In this document: piece by piece, positions 57,001-64,000 of the stretch
Position numbering within the stretch: position 1 is the first letter of the stretch
How the letters are laid out: each line of letters starts with the position of its first letter
Assembly: GCA_947503835.1 (NCBI GenBank)
Contig: CANNFM010000013.1
Span: forward strand, 62,001 to 126,000
DNA: 64,000 nucleotides
Source of the DNA: an uncultured Aquimarina sp.
GTDB taxonomy: Bacteria > Bacteroidota > Bacteroidia > Flavobacteriales > Flavobacteriaceae
Direction: 5' to 3'
Position numbers and translations under genes: made by a program
Notes under the pieces: model-generated
Told to the model about the DNA's origin: nothing
The model's database searches: none
Seen by the model: the letters and a program-made list of their open reading frames with translations, nothing else

Positions 57001-60000
57001 CGGATCCATCAGGCCCTGCAACGGTTACTTCAGATAGCGATGGCGATGGGATACTTGATGTTGCAGATCTGGATTCTGATAACGATGGGATTTTGGATGA
57101 AGACGAAGGATGCGGGTTGTTTGCATTCGCTACTATTCCAACAAATAATGCTGTAGGAACTTTAAATGCTGTTACGGTTACCGTAAACTCGGCGGATAAT
57201 GATATTACAGCTCCCGGTGGAGCTATCACTTTTGAAGATGCATTTTTTGGCCCCGATGGTACTTTTGCAGCTAATGAAGTACCAATTATCGGAGGTGATG
57301 ATGATATTACTCTTACTTTTTCACAGCCAGTTTCACAATTAAGACTTAATATACGTCAGTTATCGTCTAATACATTGACATTTGACCAGACTTTTATCCT
57401 GTTATCAAGTGATGGTGATTTTACTGTCACCAGCAATACACTTACAGGACTCTCACAAGTTGGCTCAGATGCCAATGGTACTTTGTTATTCCAAGGTCCT
57501 CTTACAACCCTAAGCTGGACATCGAATAATGCTTTTCCTGGTGACGGTTTCTTTTTAGCTATTTATGATTGTAATGTCGATACAGATGGAGATGGTTTTG
57601 GGAATTATGTGGATATCGACTCCGATAACGATGGGATCCCCGATGTAGTTGAAGCACAAGCTACCGGTGGTGCTGCAGGAGGAACCTATATACAATTGCC
57701 TAATAGTGGGGTCGTAGGTACCAGTGTACAAACAGCAGTAGGAGTCGAAGGGATTCCTAACGGTTTTGGTACTGGGTTTACCCCAGAAGATACCGATGGT
57801 GATGGCACGCCTGATTACCTGGATACCGATACCGATAATGATGGTATCGATGATACCGTAGAGGCAGGCTTTACAACCGCTACCAATACTATTGATACCG
57901 ATCTCGATGGATTATTAGATCAATATGATGCCAGCCCTGCAGATCCGGTAGATGGGCCTTATGATGTAGACGATGATCAAAATACAGGATCCATAGGATT
58001 GCAAAATACATTTAATCCGGGTACAGTACAAGTAGATTATAGAGAAAAACCAGCTCCGGGATGTGTGGATACGAATCTTAATCTTTGGGTCAAAGCAGAT
58101 GCAGAAAGTTATGCAGATGGTGCCGCGGTGACTTCCTGGACAGATCAAACTGCCAATGGGGGTACAATGACGCCTCCTACAGTAGGACAAGCACCCGATT
58201 TTGAAAGCTCAGAAACTGATGCAAACTTTAACCCATATCTTGATTTTAATGACGTCTCTAATGATAGACTTAACGGGGCTAATTACGGGTTAACAGATAT
58301 AAGTACCACACAGTATCAAATATTTTTTGTATATAATCAAGAGGTCACCAATGGCAGCTTGGGTTCTAATATTTTTCCAGATCTATGGGATTTTGATGGG
58401 GCCATACCTAATGAACGTTTAGAGGTTTTTAACGATGTATTTGCGGCTGGTGGAGTGAATGTTCCAGCTCCTAGAGGGCAATGGCATATAGGAGTTGCTA
58501 TAGGAACCGCAGCGGTTCCAGTAGGAATCACCTCGGGTAGAGTAGATGGATTAGCAGGAATTACAACTGGGCTTTATGAAAATATAGCGGTTCCAGGTTT
58601 TCAAGGAAATGGTAATGTATCTATAGGAACAGTAGGACAATTAGACGCAGACATAGCAGAAATCATTTACTACGCAGTCCCTAATACGGGTACTGATTTA
58701 CAAAAGGTAGAATCCTACCTCGCCATCAAATATGGGATCACACTAGATCAAACGATAGCGACCAATTATCTGGATGGTCAAGGCAGCACCATTTGGGATG
58801 CAACGGTAAATGCCGCATACAATAACGATATTTTTGGGATTGGTCGTGATGACTGTCAGTCTCTTAGTCAACCTAAGTCAAAATCTGTCAATACAGATGC
58901 AATTGTAACGGTAGCAAATACTGATCTAACTACTCCCGCAGCTTTTGGTACAGACAAACAGTTCTTTACCTTAGGTAATAATGGTGCAGGTGCGGCCTGG
59001 ACAACAACAGGAGCACCAGGTCTATTTAGGGTACTAAGTCGCGAATGGCAGGTACAAGATACGAATGCCGTAGGTGCAGTAGCGCTGGAGTTTGATGTAG
59101 ACGATGCCGATTTTGATGTACCGGTATTAGTAACAGGAACCACTTATTATATCGTATACGATACCAATGGTGATACTAATTTAAGTGATGAAACCCCAAT
59201 TGCGTTAACCAATAGCTCAGGAAGCCTTTGGGAAACGGCTGCTGCTATTGATATGGCTTCAGGAACACGTTTTACAATAGCTACTATGGATATCGATACG
59301 GATATGGATGGAGTTTCCGATGTAGTTGATTTGGATAATGATAACGATGGAATTTTGGATGAAGATGAAGGATGTGGGCAGTTTGTTTTTAGTGCGCTTA
59401 ACGCAACAACTGCTACAGCAAGTTTGAATGCTAATACGTTAACACTTACCTCAAATGATGGTACTTTGACATTGCCAGGTGGGCCAATAACTTTTGAGGA
59501 CGCATTTTTTGGCCCCGATGGTACATTTCCCGCAAATGAAGTACCAATTCTACAAAGTGCTGATGATATCACAATGACTTTTACACAACCGGTATCTCAG
59601 GTAAGACTTAATATTCGCCAATTAGCTGGTAATGGATTAACTTTCAATGAACCTTTTGTCTTATTATCCAGTGATGGTGATTTTACGATTTCGGGTAATA
59701 CTCTTACTGGATTAGCTCAGGCAGGTTCTGATGCTAACGGAACTTTATTGTTTCAAGGTCCCCTCACAACCCTAAGTTGGACATCTAACGATGCTGCAGG
59801 ACTAGGAGACGGTTTTTTTATTACCATCTATGATTGTAATGTAGATACAGATGGAGATGGTATAGGAAATTATTTAGACTTGGACAGCGACAACGATGGT
59901 ATTTATGATGTAGTAGAATCAGGAGGTACACCCAGTACTGCAACTGGTCAAGAAGGTCGAGCAGATGACGATGACAATAATGTGGATAATACGGGTAGTG

Positions 60001-63000
60001 CTGGTGGACCAGGTATTCCTACCTCTGCAGGTACAGGTACCAACCCAACAGATACCTTAGCAGATGGTTCTTTGGATTACTTAACCTTAGATAGTGATGG
60101 AGATTTGTGTAATGATACTCTAGAAGCAGGATTTACAGATGGTGATGATAATGGATTATTAGGTACGGGTACTTTTGGTGCTGGCCTAACAATCGATGCC
60201 AATGGAGTAGTGACCTCGGGTACAGATGGATATACAGATCCTGCAGATGCAGATACAAATGGCACCGATGATTATCAACAAGTAGGGACTGCACCTACTG
60301 TGGTGACCGATCCTACAGATCAATTGATCGGTGCTGGGGGTACAGCCAACTTTACAGCAGGAGGATCTGCAAGCTTAATAGTCTATCAATGGCAACAAAG
60401 TATTAATGGAGGCGCTACATTTTTACCATTAACAGATGGTGTTAATGGTGATGGGGTAACAGTTTCCGGAGCAACTGGGGCAACCTTAACCTTGGCAGAT
60501 GTTCCTGCGACCTATGATGGATATTTGTATCAGGTAATCATAAGTGATTTAACATACGTTTGTACCACAGTAACATCAGCAAATGCATTATTAACGATTG
60601 GTAATGATGCCGATGGAGACACCATACCAGATACTGTTGATCTTGATGATGATAATGATGGTATTCCGGATTTGGTAGAGGCCAATGGTAACGACCCTGA
60701 TGGTGATGCAGATGGTGATGGGATACCAAATTACCAGGATACTACCGATGGTGGAGGAGTAGGTGACGGATCTACAACAGAGTATACAGATAGTAACCTA
60801 GATGGCATTCCTGATGTATATGATACCGATAGTGATGGCGTAGCCAATCATTTGGATCTAGATAGTGATAATGATGGTGTGTACGATATAGTAGAAAGTG
60901 GTCAATTAGGTACCGGAGGTGCACCACAAGCAGCCGATGCAGATTTTAATGGTCGCATAGATGGAGGAGCAACCAATTTTGGGGCAAATGGGCTCTATAA
61001 TGGTATCGAAAATAATGATCTAAATACTGCGACTTTGCTTGCAGCTAATGCAGATTCTGATAGTGATGGTATCATTGACGCTCAAGAACTGGATAGTGAT
61101 AATGATTTATGTAACGATGCAAACGAGGCCTATGCTAATGCAGGGCAAGACGGTGGAGATACCGGAGTAATTGGTGATGATGGAACAATTATTCTGGATC
61201 CAATAACGGGTATTGTTACCAATAATGGAGCAGATTATACGATTACTATAGCTGATGCAGATAGTAACGGCGAATTAGATTTTCAGGAAGAAATACCATT
61301 TATAGCCAATCAACCGATCAATTTTAGCGCACTTAACGGTGGGGCAGCTACTTTTGGAGTTACAATAACTGGACCGGCTCCCTTGAATTTGCAATGGGAA
61401 GAAAGTACCGATGGTGGTGCTACATGGAATCCAATATCAAATGGGGGAATATATTCAGGAGCTACCACTCAAACGTTGTTGATTAGTCCGGTAGATGCAT
61501 CTCTCGACCTTAATTTGTACCGAATTGCAGTAACCACAGTCAATTACGTATGTTTAGCACGAACTTCTAATTCGGCAGCTTTATTAATAGATGCTGATTC
61601 TGACGGAGATACCGTGAATGATAGTTTTGATCTGGATGATGACAATGATGGATTATTAGATACCGAAGAATGTGATTTAGGTGGTGGTAGTTTTGGAACT
61701 ATAATTCCTGATGATGCGGATTTGAGTTTTGATATTACACCTAATACCAATGCAAATGATTTAGCAAACTTCTTATTTCAGGAAAATTCTAATATTACCC
61801 TGGTTTCGGCAGTATTGAGTCAGGGAGATAATTCAGTAGCGCAGGTTGGAACCTTTGATGATGGAGATCAGATTACTGATAATGGAGGAGCACCCAATGC
61901 TTTTGTTGATTTTAGTACCGGTATTATTTTCTCTACAGGAGACGTTACCAATTTGGGAACTTCTAATACGCTTTTCGAAGATGAAGTTGGACCACCATTT
62001 ACAACTGTTGGTCCTGCACTAGGTCAGGGAGCACCAGGATTTGGAGGTAATGGAACAGATTCGGATTTTGCAGGACTGACGCCAGAATTTGATGTAGCCA
62101 GTTTAGAAATTGTGATTAATGTGCCTTCGGCAACTATAGTAACAGGAGAATTTGTATTTGCTTCAGAAGAATATAACGATTTTGTAAATCAAGGGGTAAA
62201 TGATGCGGCCAAAGTATTCGTAAATGGCGATAATGTGGCCTTAACCCCTGGGGGTGCTACCTTAAGTATAGACGCTATTAATAACGGGGCTGAAGCAGCA
62301 TTTTATGTAGATAACGAATCCAACCCTAATGCGGTCAATATCGAAGCCGATGGATTTACAACCACATTACGATTTGCGGCAGCCCTAAATGCTGGAAACA
62401 ATATTATTAAAATTGGTATTGCTGATAATGGGGATCGCTTTTTTGACTCCTGGTTATTGTTTAAGGGAAATTCATTTGTAGTATGTTTTGATAGAGATAC
62501 CGATGGTGATGGAATTGTAGATCGATTGGATCTGGATTCAGACAATGATGGGATTTATGATGCTACTGAAGCAGGTCATAACCAACCATTTGATACCGAA
62601 GGAAGAATTCAGAATTCGGCAACCGCATCAGGGCCTAATGGATATTTTGATGCTGTTGAAACTCCGGCAGAAAGTGGTACGCCCAATTATACACCATTAG
62701 ATGCAGATAGTGATGGTATATTGGATGCCTATGAAATTGATAGTGATAATGATACTTGTTTTGATACAGTAGAAGCTGGCTTTACCGATGATGATGGTAA
62801 TGGATTCCTGGGAGATGGAGTACCAAGTCCTATTGCGCCACAAGCACAATTAACAATTGACGGGAATGGAGTAGTGACTTCAGGAACCGATGGATATACA
62901 GTACCAGTGAATGATGAAGATACTTCATTAGTACCCGATTATAGAGAACCAGGAACGCTACCAGTGATTGCGACAAGTCCAATAGATGCATTGATCATTG

Positions 63001-64000
63001 AAGGTAATAATGCAACTTTTGATGTAGCTTTATCGTTACCATTACCCCTTGTTGAGGTGTATCGATGGGAAGAAAGTACAGATAATGGTGCCACTTGGGC
63101 AGCACTTACCAATACAGCTCCATATTCTGGAGTAGATACCAGCCAATTAACCATAACAGGAGTAACGGCAGTATTAGATGAGAACTTATATAGAGTGATT
63201 GTTACAGATGGTACCTTCTTATGTGGAGAAGTAACTTCGGCAGAGGCCAGGTTATTAGTAGATATAGATACCGATGGAGATACTATTGCCGATAGTATAG
63301 ATATAGATGATGATAATGATGGTATTCCGGATCTTACCGATGCGTTAACAATAGATCCGGTTGCACCTTGTTTCCAGCTGGCTCCAAGTGTACAAGGCTT
63401 AGTGCTAGAATCTGGGGTAGCAGGAGAAATAGGAGCGGTTTATCGTGCATCCAATGTACTTCCTCCTACATTCCCGGTAGCAGTCGACCTTCTATTTGCT
63501 ATCAATGATAAGACAGCAAACGCGGTGCTCGTTAATGTAGATGATGATGCTACAAGGCCAACAAATTGGCAACCAATTATAGAAAATATATTACCCACAG
63601 CGGGTACAACAGAATCTATTCAATTTCAATTAAGCTTTGTGCTTTCAGGTACAAATACTGTATTTACCGTGCCTAGATATGGGGGAATAGTGTTGGATGT
63701 TGATGGTGGTCCTGGTGATGAGATCATTGAGATAGCTAGTTCTAATGCCTTTGCTACTAATAGCCCAACCAATGTCAACACCTTTAATGTGGGAGGAGGG
63801 ATAGAACGATTTACTTCGAACGGAGCTAGTTTTGTGGATGGTTCAGAAGACCCACAAGGGATCTTTTATTTGGGATACACCACAGGTGCTACATTAGATA
63901 TTAGAGTAGGAACACAGACTGCCGGTAATAAGAATTTCTTCTTTGAGTTGGGTGAATGTGCCGTATTAAAATTGACAACACCACTACTCGAAATTCCGAA
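54058..64000 (+). CDS. Second giant adhesin, truncated by the window end
   Basis: Open from ATG 54058 to the last base, at least 3314 codons. Signal peptide about 1-36 (NINAQ|SS). TSP3 calcium repeats (DTDGDGVLD, DSDNDGILDED) recur throughout. Two anchor-type domains with YRKYGP lie at about 430-575 and 840-985; two copies of a 155-residue domain at about 1019-1170 and 1774-1930; a DUF8202-like block at about 1338-1560 (VESYLAIKYGITLD). Three Ig-like units lie near 2077-2180, 2414-2510 and 2961-3064, and a choice-of-anchor L domain at about 2541-2811 (EFVFASEEYNDFVNQ, DSWLLFKG). The C-terminus, expected to carry a T9SS signal, lies beyond the window. Confidence 0.9.

Overview
The window is low-GC, gene-dense DNA from a marine-type Bacteroidota, most likely family Flavobacteriaceae and perhaps close to Aquimarina (the genus is a guess from gene content). 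The evidence is: type IX secretion / gliding genes (a PorP/SprF protein, a gliding-type C-terminal domain, a peptidoglycan-binding OmpA protein), DUF4252 proteins, LytTR and TPR-kinase regulators, lipobox lipoproteins, weak Shine-Dalgarno sites, and at least one TTG...TAnnTTTG promoter. No tRNA, rRNA, CRISPR array or transposase gene was seen.

Layout. 0.1-2.6 kb: a secreted zinc metalloprotease lipoprotein and an AhpD-like protein. 2.6-15.1 kb, minus strand: metabolic and housekeeping genes, namely a serine/threonine dehydratase, a glutamate-cysteine-ligase-like protein with CBS domains overlapping an aspartoacylase-like hydrolase, a spermidine-synthase-like methyltransferase, a GlcG/HbpS protein, an aldo/keto reductase, an epimerase-hydrolase pair, an SRPBCC protein, an outer-membrane protein, dnaN and a DinB-like protein. 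15.2-15.5 kb: six 42-bp hairpin repeats. 15.6-23.9 kb: a cobalamin uptake and salvage locus (BtuC and BtuF homologues, a DUF71 PP-loop protein, cobC-cobS-cobT-cobU, then a cobalamin riboswitch driving a TonB receptor). 24-31.4 kb: an S41 protease, an ECF sigma factor with a small membrane protein and two DUF4252 proteins, purB with a helical-repeat protein, a haem-binding protein and a sirtuin.

31.9-36.4 kb is regulatory: a LytTR regulator whose phospho-acceptor Asp is Glu, two tandem 49-50-residue lipoproteins (the second very short and easily missed), and a TPR histidine kinase with a NarL-type partner. 37.2-49.5 kb is a gliding/T9SS adhesin module: a 3077-residue protein with fifteen 96-residue repeats and a type IX C-terminal domain, followed by PorP/SprF and OmpA genes. 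49.6-52.4 kb holds three minus-strand genes and two MITE-like elements. 54.06 kb to the window end is a second giant adhesin, open for at least 3314 codons and truncated by the window.

How they fit: the TonB receptor, BtuF and BtuC import corrinoids, and CobU/CobT/CobS/CobC rebuild the lower nucleotide loop. The ABC ATPase and de novo ring genes are not here, so this is a salvage locus. The two giant proteins are probable T9SS surface proteins; the regions upstream of both share C-rich ATACCCC-type motifs. Several small interspersed repeats (hairpin arrays, nested palindromes, TACGAATTACGA tracts, one of them inside the riboswitch) occupy the intergenic space.
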